From positions 1-64,000 of the forward strand of contig NZ_FOGD01000008.1 in the NCBI RefSeq assembly GCF_900111115.1: 64,000 nt of DNA. Reading direction: 5' to 3'. Each line of letters opens with the position of its first letter. The first letter of the stretch is position 1. The notes under the pieces were generated by a model that was given only the letters and a program-made list of their open reading frames with translations, was not told the DNA's origin and ran no database searches. The position numbers and the translations under genes were made by a program. Below are positions 49,068-57,509 of this stretch, piece after piece. The DNA is from Giesbergeria anulus. Its GTDB lineage: Bacteria; Pseudomonadota; Gammaproteobacteria; Burkholderiales; Burkholderiaceae_C.

Positions 49068-51077
49068 GTGACAAACGCAGCTCCTTCTTGGATGGCAGGT
49101 CTGAGGGCTAAGTCCATGCTGGCTTTGACGCTGGCCTGTGCGCTGGCGCTGCTGCCTGCTGTGTTAATTGGCTGGCAGGTGCTCGAGGGCGTGCGCAACT
49201 ATTTTGGCGAGAACTACGCGCGCAACTACACCCAGCTCAAACGCGAAAGCATTTTGGCCCCGGTAGCGCGTGAGCTGGCCCTTTCTTTGCGTCTGGCCGA
49301 TTCGGTCGTCACCCGGCAATGGCTGCTCGACGAGGGCAATGTCGCCAAAAAAGCGCTGTTTTTTGAAGAAGCCGAGGGCTACCGCAAAGACTTGCGTGAC
49401 CACGCCTATTTTTTGGCCAGCGTGGGTTCGCAACATTTTTATTTCAATGACAACACCAAGCCGTTCAGCGCTACGCCTCGCTATACGCTGGACTTGACCC
49501 AGAAAAAAGATGCTTGGTTTGTTGCCACCCTGAACCAAACCGGGAGTCACTACAACATCAATGTGAACGATGATCTGGATTTGCAAACCACCAAGGTCTG
49601 GTTCAACATCATCGTCCGCAGCGGTGAGCACAAGATTGGCGTGACCGGTGCCGGGCTGGATTTGACGGATTTCCTCAAAGACTTCATCACCACCAGCGAC
49701 CCCGGTGTCACCCCCATTATCTTGACCGCTGCCGGTGCCATTCAGGCGCACCCCAATCGCGCGCTGATTGCCATCAATCCGGCTGGGCGCCAGCCAGAGC
49801 TGGCGCAAACTTTGGCTGGTCAATTGCCCGCCGGTGCGCAGCGTGATTCGCTCGCCACTGCCATGACACAAGCTGTGGCCAAGCCGGGGCAGGTCAGCAG
49901 CTTCCAAGCCACGTTAGACGGCAAAGAGCAACTGCTAGCGCTGTCTTATATCCCAGAGTTGCAATGGCATATCGTCACTGCGGTCGACTTGAAGGCGGCC
50001 CAAGTCATTAACCAAGGTTGGCTGCACGCTGTCGTGGGCGCAGTGGTGGTACTACTGTGTGTGTTGCTGCTGGGGTTTGGCTACGCGGTGGAGAAACTGG
50101 TGTTGCAACCACTGCGTAAACTACAAAAGTCAGCATCAGCATTGGCGCAGGGCGATTTCAGCGTGTCTTTACCCCCCGACGGCCCCGATGAACTGGGCGA
50201 CCTGACCCGGGCCTTTGCCACTATGGCGCGCCAAATCCGCAGCAACACCGAAGAGCTAGAACACAAGGTACAGGCACGCACGTTGGCGCTGGAAGAGGCC
50301 AACCGCGACATGCGCCGGGCACACCAGCAAATCAACGACTCCATCGACTACGCCAGCCTGATCCAGCAGGCCACCTTGCCCAGTCAGCAGCTGACGCAGC
50401 TGCTAGGCCCGCACCAATTTGTGCTGTGGCGGCCCCGCGACGTAGTGGGCGGCGATTTTTATGTGTTCCGCGCCGAAGGGCCACGTTACCTGCTGGGCGT
50501 GGTGGACTGCGCCGGCCACGGAGTGCCCGGTGCGCTGATGACTATGCTGGCGCGCTCGGCCTTAGACCATGCCATGGCGCAGGTTGGCATTATGTCCCCA
50601 GCTGCCATTCTGGGCCATACCGATACCACTATGCGCGCCATGCTGCAACACAGCGAATTGCCCCGTGCCATTGCCACCAATATGGATGTGGGCCTAGCTT
50701 ACGTAGACCGCGAAGCCCGCACCCTGCATTACGCTGGGGCCAAAATCAGCCTATACTGGAGCGATGGTCAGATGGTACAAGAGGTCAAGGGCGGTCGCCG
50801 TGCGCTGGGTGATCGGCGCCAAGGCAGCTACACCGATACCCAAGTAGAGATTGTTCCCGGCGCTACCTACTACCTTACCACCGATGGTTTTCTCGACCAA
50901 GCTGGCGGTGAGTTGGGCTACGGCTTTGGCGATACCCGCTTTGCCCAGTTGCTGCTGGCACATGCCCGTTTGCCCATGGAACAACAGGCCAGCGCACTCA
51001 ACCAGGTACTGGAGGCCTACCGCGGCGACTACCCCCAGCGCGACGATATCACCTTGCTCTCTTTCCGCGTTACCTGA
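49068..51077 (+). CDS. siaA: SiaA-like PP2C/SpoIIE phosphatase with Cache and HAMP domains
   Basis: 669 aa from a GTG at 49068, which has GGGAG seven bases upstream; the longer frame overlaps hemF. Membrane helix 1 (SMLALTLACALALLPAVLIG), a periplasmic Cache-type sensor to about residue 320 (YYNINVNDD-like segment HYNINVNDDLDLQTTKVWFN), membrane helix 2 (AVVGAVVVLLCVLLLGFGYA), HAMP (LVLQPLRKLQKSASALAQGD), coiled coil and a SpoIIE-type phosphatase with metal Asp residues in DVVGGDFYVFR and DCAGHGVPGALMTML. First gene of siaABCD, homologous in order to the Pseudomonas biofilm-signalling operon. SiaA dephosphorylates SiaC. Confidence 0.93.
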   Translation: MTNAAPSWMAGLRAKSMLALTLACALALLPAVLIGWQVLEGVRNYFGENYARNYTQLKRESILAPVARELALSLRLADSVVTRQWLLDEGNVAKKALFFEEAEGYRKDLRDHAYFLASVGSQHFYFNDNTKPFSATPRYTLDLTQKKDAWFVATLNQTGSHYNINVNDDLDLQTTKVWFNIIVRSGEHKIGVTGAGLDLTDFLKDFITTSDPGVTPIILTAAGAIQAHPNRALIAINPAGRQPELAQTLAGQLPAGAQRDSLATAMTQAVAKPGQVSSFQATLDGKEQLLALSYIPELQWHIVTAVDLKAAQVINQGWLHAVVGAVVVLLCVLLLGFGYAVEKLVLQPLRKLQKSASALAQGDFSVSLPPDGPDELGDLTRAFATMARQIRSNTEELEHKVQARTLALEEANRDMRRAHQQINDSIDYASLIQQATLPSQQLTQLLGPHQFVLWRPRDVVGGDFYVFRAEGPRYLLGVVDCAGHGVPGALMTMLARSALDHAMAQVGIMSPAAILGHTDTTMRAMLQHSELPRAIATNMDVGLAYVDREARTLHYAGAKISLYWSDGQMVQEVKGGRRALGDRRQGSYTDTQVEIVPGATYYLTTDGFLDQAGGELGYGFGDTRFAQLLLAHARLPMEQQASALNQVLEAYRGDYPQRDDITLLSFRVT

Positions 51078-51106
51078 AACTCCTTTCCTGCCAGCATAAA
51101 ACTTCC

Positions 51107-51661
51107 ATGCAAGACATCAACCTGTTTGAGCTTCGGGCACACTTCAACCACAGCAATATCTTGCTGTGCTTCAATGGCCCAATTTCGCGCAGTCTGATTG
51201 AAGAAATCGGCAACGCGCTGAAAAACTATCTGCAGGCCGATCAAGCCCAACCCAACGCAGCTATGGATGTGTTCAGCGTGTACATCGAGATGACGCAAAA
51301 CATTCGTCACTACGCGCTGGCCCACCAATACGACGAGATCGACAGCTCGGCCACCGTAGTGGTAGCGCGCGATGGCGATCAGCATTACATTGTGCAATCG
51401 GGCAATTTGGTCGAAAAACCCGATGGTCAGGCGCTCATGGCACGCGTTGCCACGCTGGCCAGTATGGATAAAGCAGAACTCAAAGCAGCTTACAAAACCC
51501 AGCTACGCCAGCCGCGCAGCGAGTCCAGTGCCAGCGGTGCTGGCCTGGGTTTGATTGATATTGCCCGCAAATCGGTACATCCCCTGAGCGCCACCTTGAC
51601 CGAACTGGATAATGGGCGCTGTTTTTTCAGCATACGCGCCGTGATCCAAAAAACCTCTTGA
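51107..51661 (+). CDS. siaB: SiaB family protein kinase
   Basis: 184 aa. Degenerate GHKL-type ATPase fold as in SiaB (DUF6272): an N-box-like IYIEMTQNIRHYA region (VFSVYIEMTQNIRHYALAHQ) and a Gly-rich SASGAGLGLIDIARKS segment. In Pseudomonas aeruginosa SiaB phosphorylates SiaC, opposing SiaA. Follows siaA after 29 bases and precedes siaC by 10 bases, all in one transcript. Confidence 0.9.
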   Translation: MQDINLFELRAHFNHSNILLCFNGPISRSLIEEIGNALKNYLQADQAQPNAAMDVFSVYIEMTQNIRHYALAHQYDEIDSSATVVVARDGDQHYIVQSGNLVEKPDGQALMARVATLASMDKAELKAAYKTQLRQPRSESSASGAGLGLIDIARKSVHPLSATLTELDNGRCFFSIRAVIQKTS

Positions 51662-51671
51662 TGCAGCGACC

Positions 51672-52061
51672 ATGAGCGATACCAACGACTTCTCTATCAC
51701 GGGCAGCCAATCCACACCCAGCGTTACTGGCAATTGGGCGCAGGGTTTGCTACGCATGCAAGGCGACTCCTACCCCGAAAATTCTTTTGAGTTTTTTAGC
51801 CCCATCATTGCTTGGCTGGAGTGCTTTCTGCAAAACCCACCCGCACCCATGCTGCGTGTGGAGTTGCGCTTGGTGTACATGAACACCAGCTCAGTCAAGG
51901 CCATGATGGACATTTTTGACCTGCTCGAAGATGCCCATAAACAGGGGCGCCAAGTTCGTGTGGACTGGTATTACGACTCGCGCAACGAGCGCGTGGTGGA
52001 CTTGGCCGATGAGTTTCGGGAAGATTGCACCTTTCCGTTCCAGATTGCTGCCGATGCCTGA
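51672..52061 (+). CDS. siaC: SiaC family regulatory phosphoprotein (DUF1987)
   Basis: 129 aa. Matches SiaC: NSFEFFSPIIAWLECFL and LRLVYMNTSSVKAMMDIFDL, where Thr72 in NTSS corresponds to the phosphorylated Thr of the Pseudomonas protein. Unphosphorylated SiaC binds and activates the diguanylate cyclase SiaD. The stop overlaps the siaD start by eight bases. Confidence 0.92.
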   Translation: MSDTNDFSITGSQSTPSVTGNWAQGLLRMQGDSYPENSFEFFSPIIAWLECFLQNPPAPMLRVELRLVYMNTSSVKAMMDIFDLLEDAHKQGRQVRVDWYYDSRNERVVDLADEFREDCTFPFQIAADA

Positions 52062-52848
52062 GTGCCCACGCCATGCCTGCAATGAGGACGAGCTAGTCAC
52101 ACAGGTACAGGCCCTACTGGCCGACCCGGTGCACCAAGCTAACCCGCTGCGCGAGCCGCTGGCGCATTTGCTGGCCTGCAATCAGGTACATCAGGCGCAA
52201 CTGCACCGCCTGATCCGCATCTCCGACGGCTATCAATACATCTCACGGCGCCAACAAGAGAACCTAGAGCAGCAATACGAGCGGCAACTGCACCGCCTAG
52301 AAAAAATTGCTCGCATCTCGGACCGCTACCAAAACAGCCTGCGCGAACTGAGTGAAACCCTCAAACAAGCCTCACTACACGACCCCTTGACCAGCCTAGG
52401 CAACCGCCGTTTTCTGATGGAACGCCTGACGCAGGAAACCGAGCGCGCCAACCGCAAAGCATCGCCTTATACACTGGCTATTCTGGATGTAGACCGCTTC
52501 AAAACCGTCAACGACCGCTTCGGCCATGAGGCGGGCGACACAGTCCTGTGTTCCATTGCCAACGCCATTGCCGATGCGCTGCGTGAATACGATGTGTGTG
52601 GCCGCTGGGGCGGTGAAGAATTTTTGATTTTGATGCCAGAAACGCCGTTAGATTTTGCTTTGCAGATCGCACAGCGAGTGACCCAGAGCATCAAGGCCAT
52701 TCGCTTTGAATTTCTCGATACCCGCATCTCCGCCAGTGTGGGTTTGAGTACCTACTGCCTAGGTGAGCGCTTTTCAGATACCCTCAACCGGGCCGATGCC
52801 GCTTTGTTGCGCGCCAAAGTCGATGGCCGCGACCGGATTGAAGCCTGA
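52054..52848 (+). CDS. siaD: SiaD-like diguanylate cyclase
   Basis: 264 aa from the ATG at 52054 within the end of siaC. Coiled-coil N-terminus with repeated RISDGYQYISRRQQE and RISDRYQNSLREL stalk segments, then a GGDEF domain with HDPLTSLGNRRFLMERL, AILDVDRFKTVNDRFGHEAG, and an intact active-site GRWGGEEFLIL. No I-site RxxD is obvious directly upstream of the GGEEF. Makes c-di-GMP when bound by SiaC, driving aggregation and biofilm in Pseudomonas; the same role here is inferred from complete operon conservation. Confidence 0.93.
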   Translation: MPECPRHACNEDELVTQVQALLADPVHQANPLREPLAHLLACNQVHQAQLHRLIRISDGYQYISRRQQENLEQQYERQLHRLEKIARISDRYQNSLRELSETLKQASLHDPLTSLGNRRFLMERLTQETERANRKASPYTLAILDVDRFKTVNDRFGHEAGDTVLCSIANAIADALREYDVCGRWGGEEFLILMPETPLDFALQIAQRVTQSIKAIRFEFLDTRISASVGLSTYCLGERFSDTLNRADAALLRAKVDGRDRIEA

Positions 52849-52916
52849 AGGCACGCTATATTGGCAACTATTGATTTTTTTCCTGTTACCCCTTTTCTTT
52901 CTCTAACCACTGCCTG

Positions 52917-53729
52917 ATGACCACCACTCCCCAATCGGAATCCACCGCTAAAAAAGACGTAACCAAACTCCAGCGTGCCATCGTTGATGGCCTGGAAGAT
53001 GTCAAGGCACAAGACATCCAGGTTTTCAATACGGAACACCTCTCCCCCCTGTTTGAGCGCGTGATCGTGGCCTCGGGCACTTCCAACCGCCAGACCAAGG
53101 CGCTGGCCGCCAGCGTGCGCGATGCCGTGCGCGACGCGGGTTTTTCCAAGCCCCGCACTGAAGGCGAAGACAACGGCGAATGGATCATTGTCGATTGTGG
53201 TGCTGCCGTGGTTCACATCATGCAACCCACCATCCGCCAGTACTACCGCCTCGAAGAGCTTTGGGGAGAAAAGCCCGTGCGCCTCAAGCTCGGTGCGGCC
53301 AAGCCAGTGGCCCCCGTAGCTAAGGTTCCTGCCAAAACTGCTGCACGCCGCGCTGCCAAGGCCGAAGCCGCTGCTACAGAAGAAGGTACCGTTGCCACAG
53401 CCAAAAAGCCTGCCGCACGCAAAACCAGCCGTAGCACCGCTGCCGCACCCGCTGAAGCCCCAGTAGCCGCCAAAAAGCCTGCCGCCCGCAAGACTGCCCC
53501 GAAAAAGGTGGACTCGGCCAGCACCACCAGTGCCAGCCCCGCAGCCAAGGCCCCCGCCAAACGGGCCAGCAAGAGCAGCAGTGCCGCCCCCGCAGCACCG
53601 GCTGCCAAAAAAGCTATTAAAACAGTGGTCGTGAAGCCCCGCGTTGACAAAAAAGCGGCTCCAGCCAAAACCACTGCCGCCAAAAAGGCTCCGGCCCGCA
53701 AGGCAGCACCGCGCAGCAAGCCCGAATAA
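52917..53729 (+). CDS. rsfS: Ribosomal silencing factor RsfS with long Lys/Ala-rich tail
   Basis: 270 aa. Residues about 15-118 are the RsfS fold: KLQRAIVDGLEDVKAQDIQV, FERVIVASGTSNRQTKALAA, WIIVDCGAAVVHIMQPTIRQ followed by YYRLEELWG. RsfS binds L14 on the 50S subunit and blocks 70S joining in starvation. The remaining 150 residues are a histone-H1-like tail of repeated AAKKPAARK / KAPAKR-type units, far beyond the usual 105-130-aa protein. It lies 13 bases upstream of rlmH, the standard context. Confidence 0.95.
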   Translation: MTTTPQSESTAKKDVTKLQRAIVDGLEDVKAQDIQVFNTEHLSPLFERVIVASGTSNRQTKALAASVRDAVRDAGFSKPRTEGEDNGEWIIVDCGAAVVHIMQPTIRQYYRLEELWGEKPVRLKLGAAKPVAPVAKVPAKTAARRAAKAEAAATEEGTVATAKKPAARKTSRSTAAAPAEAPVAAKKPAARKTAPKKVDSASTTSASPAAKAPAKRASKSSSAAPAAPAAKKAIKTVVVKPRVDKKAAPAKTTAAKKAPARKAAPRSKPE

Positions 53730-53742
53730 GGAGCCGTGAGCC

Positions 53743-54210
53743 ATGCGCCTGCTGATTGTGGCCGTGGGCCAGCGCGTGCCCGATTGGGCGCAAACGGCCT
53801 ACGACGACTATGCCAAACGTTTTCCGCCTGAACTCAAGGTGGAGCTCAAAGCCGTCAAAACTGAACCGCGTGGCTCTAAAACGCTAGAAACACTCTATGC
53901 CGCCGAGCGCGAGCGCATCGAGGCCGCCATTCCACGCGGCACCCGCGTGGTGGCACTGGACGAGCGCGGCACTAACCTGACCACCAAAGCCTTGGCCGAA
54001 CGGCTCAAGGGCTGGCAACTCTCAGGCGATGATGTGGCGTTGGTGATTGGAGGCCCCGATGGCCTTGATCCGGCCTTTCGGCAAGCGGCGCACGAGCGCA
54101 TCCGTCTGTCTGATTTAACGCTACCGCACGCCATGGTGCGCGTGCTACTGATTGAGCAGCTCTACCGCGCTTGGTCGGTCAATGCCGGGCACCCTTACCA
54201 CCGCGAATAA
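53743..54210 (+). CDS. rlmH: 23S rRNA pseudouridine(1915) N3-methyltransferase RlmH
   Basis: 155 aa SPOUT methyltransferase. [40 protein letters not shown] and the AdoMet-knot [20 protein letters not shown] followed by [20 protein letters not shown] are characteristic. Modifies pseudouridine 1915 in helix 69. Coupled to rsfS. Confidence 0.98.
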   Translation: MRLLIVAVGQRVPDWAQTAYDDYAKRFPPELKVELKAVKTEPRGSKTLETLYAAERERIEAAIPRGTRVVALDERGTNLTTKALAERLKGWQLSGDDVALVIGGPDGLDPAFRQAAHERIRLSDLTLPHAMVRVLLIEQLYRAWSVNAGHPYHRE

Positions 54211-54225
54211 GCGATCTGGGTGGCT

Positions 54226-54890
54226 TTAGCGGCTGGGGCTGGTGCTGGGTAAATCCGTACCCAACAAGCGCAGCGCTAGCCCTAAAAAAACCAACCCAGC
54301 CATCCGATCTAGCCACACGGTGGCGCGGGTATGGCGTTGCAGCAGCGCGCCAAATCCACCCGAAAAGCAAGCGATAGCACCAAACACTGGCAGAGAGGCC
54401 AGCATAAACACTAGCCCTAACAGCAAAATCTGCGTGGTAATACTGCCTTGGGCTGGATCAGCAAACTGGGGCAAAAAGGCCAAAAAGAACACCAGCACCT
54501 TGGGATTGCTCAGGTTCATGAGCATGCCACGCCTCACCATGCGGGCCAGAGCGACTGGGGTGGGTGCAGCACTGTGCGGGCTGGGGGCAGCGGAGAGATG
54601 AAGTGGACGCGGGCGCAAGGCTTGCCATGCCAACCAGCCAAGATAAGCCGCACCGCACCATTGCAACAGCGTAAAGGCCAGCGGCATGGTTGCCAACAGG
54701 GCCGCCAGCCCCAGCGCCACCGCGCTGGTATGTACCACCAGTCCCAAGCACAAGCCCAGTACCACGGCCAAGCCGACGCGTGCGCCACGCTGCACAGACT
54801 GCACCAGCACAAAAAGGTTGTCTGGCCCCGGCGTTAGGGCCAGCAACAGCGAGACACCAAAAAACTCAACAAGGTTTGTAACGTAGGCAT
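54226..54890 (-). pseudogene. LysE/RhtB family amino-acid exporter, frameshifted at the N-terminus
   Basis: The in-frame body (54226-54846) contains LALTPGPDNLFVLVQSVQRG, six helices and MRRGMLMNLSNPKVLVFFLA, clearly a LysE-type exporter, but has no ATG or GTG start: only a TTG just before LALTPG. Twelve codons upstream there is a stop. In the +1 frame an ATG at 54890 gives MPTLQTLLSF, the normal family N-terminus, and adding one base to the T6 run (54859-54864 on the plus strand as A6) joins it to FGVSLLLALTPGPDN. Either a real single-base loss or a sequencing error. Exports an amino acid if restored. Confidence 0.8.
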
Positions 54891-54904
54891 GGCAACGCTA
54901 ATGA

Positions 54905-55114
54905 CTAAGGCTGCGCTGAGCGCAGTGGGCGCTGACAACCGGGGCCAGCAAAGGGCGGGCTATGCGCTGTCCAGCCGGGGCCGGGAGCGTGCTGGGCGCA
55001 GACCAAGGCCCCGCCACTGGCATAGCTCCAGTAGTACCACGGAGCTGGGGCCGCCCACAAGCCAGCGTGAGCCACCCACAAGGCCGCCAGCACCAGCCGC
55101 CGTAGCCACCACAT
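54905..55114 (-). CDS. Small secreted Cys-containing protein downstream of BLUF
   Basis: 69 aa from the ATG at 55114, one base after the BLUF stop. It has a clear signal peptide (MWWLRRLVLAALWVAHAGLW, cut near WAAPA), then a short Pro/Gly/Cys-rich mature region (YYWSYASGGALVCAQHAPGP and AHSPPFAGPGC). The W-Y-x-W-x-S...G...VC-Q...PG-GW pattern recalls a family of small secreted proteins seen in Comamonadaceae, from memory. Function unknown. Translational coupling to the light sensor suggests joint expression. Confidence 0.6.
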   Translation of the reverse strand: MWWLRRLVLAALWVAHAGLWAAPAPWYYWSYASGGALVCAQHAPGPGWTAHSPPFAGPGCQRPLRSAQP

Positions 55115-55115
55115 A

Positions 55116-55538
55116 TTAGGCACGGCCAATAATAGAGGCCGTAGCCATCAGCTCTTCAAGCAGCGCCAGCGAGACTTGGCCCGACACGGCGTAGGGGTCA
55201 AGCTCGGCGCGCTCAGAGTATTTAAGCAAAATAGCGTGATTGATTTTGGACAGATTGACCTGCCCCATAGTCCAGCAGCCAAAACGGCGCTCGGCAATTT
55301 CTTCGTAGTGCAGCAGTTCCACTTGATGGTGACGTGGATCGCGCAAAATTTGGCCATACAGGGCATTGACGGCACAACGCCCGCCTTCAATAGCTTGCAG
55401 AAAAATGCCCTCGCCATAGCACAGCACGCCGGTAATGCCACTGCCGGGGTTGTGTCCGCGCGATTGCGCTAGGATGGTTTCAATCGCATCGGGCGAGGTG
55501 TCGGCCAAGCGACTCACATAGAGCAGGCGCACGAGCAT
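55116..55538 (-). CDS. BLUF domain blue-light sensor protein
   Basis: 140 aa stand-alone BLUF domain. The FAD-binding and photocycle residues are visible: Tyr7 (LLYVSRL), Asn30 (RGHNPGSGITGVL), Gln48 (YGEGIFLQAIEGG), and Trp89/Met91 (GCWTMG). Blue light shifts the hydrogen bonding of flavin to Gln/Tyr. No effector domain is attached, so it must act on a partner. Two bases after folE, one before the small secreted gene; partner unknown. Confidence 0.92.
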   Translation of the reverse strand: MLVRLLYVSRLADTSPDAIETILAQSRGHNPGSGITGVLCYGEGIFLQAIEGGRCAVNALYGQILRDPRHHQVELLHYEEIAERRFGCWTMGQVNLSKINHAILLKYSERAELDPYAVSGQVSLALLEELMATASIIGRA

Positions 55539-55540
55539 AG

Positions 55541-56242
55541 TTAGTTCTTTCGGGGGAGCAGGGACAAAAATTCGCGCCGCAGCGCCGAGTCTTTCAGGAA
55601 CACGCCGCGCATCACCGAGTTAATCATTTTGCTGTCGGTCTCACGCACGCCGCGCCAAGACATGCAAAAGTGACTCGCTTCCATGACGATAGCCAAACCA
55701 TCGGGCTTGGTTTTTTCCAAAATCAGGTCAGCTAGTTGGATGATGGCTTCTTCCTGAATTTGCGGACGGTTCATGATCCAATCGACCAAGCGCGCATACT
55801 TGGACAACCCAATGACGTTGGTGTGCTCATTGGGCATGATGCCGATCCAGATTTTGCCCATGACTGGGCAAAAGTGGTGGCTGCAAGCGCTGCGCACCGT
55901 GAGCGGCCCAACAATCATCAACTCATTGAGGTGCTCGGCATTGGGAAACTCGGTAACGCTGGGCGGCTGCACGTAGCGGCCATTGAACACCTCCAGCAAG
56001 TACATCTTGGCCACACGCCGGGCCGTGTTGTTGGTGTTGTGGTCACTGTTAGTGTCAATCACCAAGCTGTCGAGTACGCCCTGCATTTTGGCTTCCACCT
56101 CGTCGAGCAGCAACTCTAGCTCACCGGGTTGAATAAACTGGGCGATGTTGTCGTTGGCGTGGGCGCGCTTGCGCGCCGCAATGATGCGCTCACGGATTTT
56201 GACGGAGACCGGAATGCCTTCGTCTGGAGTATCAGGTGTCAT
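55541..56242 (-). CDS. folE: GTP cyclohydrolase I
   Basis: 233 aa. First step of folate/tetrahydropterin synthesis. Zinc and catalytic residues are seen in VRSACSHHFCPVMGKIWIG and MEASHFCMSWRGVRET, plus IGLSKYARLVDWIMNRPQIQ. The sequence differs from E. coli FolE in the loop after the zinc Cys but has all ligands. Upstream of the BLUF gene with two bases between, suggesting a light-linked or at least cotranscribed pair. Confidence 0.93.
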   Translation of the reverse strand: MTPDTPDEGIPVSVKIRERIIAARKRAHANDNIAQFIQPGELELLLDEVEAKMQGVLDSLVIDTNSDHNTNNTARRVAKMYLLEVFNGRYVQPPSVTEFPNAEHLNELMIVGPLTVRSACSHHFCPVMGKIWIGIMPNEHTNVIGLSKYARLVDWIMNRPQIQEEAIIQLADLILEKTKPDGLAIVMEASHFCMSWRGVRETDSKMINSVMRGVFLKDSALRREFLSLLPRKN

Positions 56243-56285
56243 ATCGGCGGCCAGTGGTCGGTAAATGGTGCCATCGTACCAGTGC

Positions 56286-57503
56286 TCAATATTTTTTTCC
56301 GGTTAGCCACAGCGCTGCCCGTACCAAGGCAAAGGCTATGCGGTCGAGCAAGCGCACGCGCCAAGGGCGTTGGGCATAACTTTCTGCATCGAGCACTCGG
56401 CCAGCGTGCTCCATAGCGTGGACAAGGCGCTGGCGCAACATCAGGGCAAAGTGGCTGTCTTCTACCACCACATTGGCCTCACGGGCCAGCAGCAGGCTTA
56501 AAGGGTCAAGGTTGGACGAGCCGACCGTGGCCCACGGATGGGCGCTGGCAGCGTCAATCACCGCCACCTTGGCGTGTAAGAAGCTAGGTTCGTATTCGTG
56601 GATTTCGACACCAGCGGCCAGCAGAGCTCCATACACAGGGCGAGCAGCGTGGTACTGCAAAAAATACTCATAGCGCCCTTGCAATAGCAACTGCACCCGT
56701 ACCCCGCGCCGCGCGGCCAGCACCAGCGCCCGGCGCAGCTTGCGCCCCGGCAAAAAGTAGGCATTGGCAATGATGATTTCTTCCCGCGCCGCAGCGATGG
56801 CGCGCAGGTAGGCTTTTTCGATGCGAGCGCGGTGGCGCACGTTGTCACGCAGCAGCAGGCTGGCGCGTGGGCGCTGTTCGGCGGCTAGCATAGCGCTGCG
56901 CCGGGCCGCTTGGGCAGCACGCAGGGCGCGTACCGCCTCAGGCAACTGATAGTGGCGTATCTGGCGCACCGCCACCATACGTTGCCACAGTTGCTCCATC
57001 GTGTCGCTGGCCTGTAATGCCAAATCCCCTGTCATTTGCACGGCAAAATCAAACCGGGGGGCCTGTAGCGCACCGTGGTTTGGGTCGTGAAAATCGTCCA
57101 GCACATTGATGCCACCGCAAAACAGCGTTTCTCCATCCACCACGCACAGCTTGCGGTGCAGCCGCCGCCAGCGCTTAGGCCAGAGCAGGCCCAGTGGCCC
57201 CAGCGGCGCAAAAATCAGGCAGCGCACCCCAGCCTGATGAAAACGCAAGCGCCATTGCGGCGGCAGCCGCCCAGTGCCCACACCATCTACCACCACGCGC
57301 ACATGCACCCCACGCTGGGCGGCGCGCTCGAGCGCCTGGGCCACCGTGGCACCAGTGTCGGTAAAGTCGAACAGATAGGTCTCAAACTGCACATCGGTAT
57401 GGGCTGCATCCAGCGCGGCAATCAGCGCCGGAAAAAGCTCTGTCGCCCCCTGTAGCAGCGCTATCTGCGGGCTATCGCCCCAATCTGTATCAGACACCTG
57501 CAC
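56286..57503 (-). CDS. clsB: Cardiolipin synthase ClsB
   Basis: 405 aa from a GTG at 57503; a second GTG at 57497 has better ribosome-site spacing. Two HKD motifs: HRKLCVVDGETLFCGGINVL and LHAKVAVIDAASAHPWATVG followed by SSNLDPLSL, as in phospholipase-D superfamily cardiolipin synthases of the ClsB branch. The C-terminus is a hydrophobic segment (AFALVRAALWLTGKKY). Follows the EEP-family gene by six bases, the arrangement also found in E. coli clsB/ybhP. Confidence 0.93.
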   Translation of the reverse strand: MQVSDTDWGDSPQIALLQGATELFPALIAALDAAHTDVQFETYLFDFTDTGATVAQALERAAQRGVHVRVVVDGVGTGRLPPQWRLRFHQAGVRCLIFAPLGPLGLLWPKRWRRLHRKLCVVDGETLFCGGINVLDDFHDPNHGALQAPRFDFAVQMTGDLALQASDTMEQLWQRMVAVRQIRHYQLPEAVRALRAAQAARRSAMLAAEQRPRASLLLRDNVRHRARIEKAYLRAIAAAREEIIIANAYFLPGRKLRRALVLAARRGVRVQLLLQGRYEYFLQYHAARPVYGALLAAGVEIHEYEPSFLHAKVAVIDAASAHPWATVGSSNLDPLSLLLAREANVVVEDSHFALMLRQRLVHAMEHAGRVLDAESYAQRPWRVRLLDRIAFALVRAALWLTGKKY

Positions 57504-57509
57504 CCGCCT

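Noticed and set aside
54889-55119. 76-codon plus-strand frame between lysE and BLUF
   Set aside because: The minus-strand frame in the same place has a signal peptide and sits right after BLUF; the plus frame is Arg/Pro-rich shadow.
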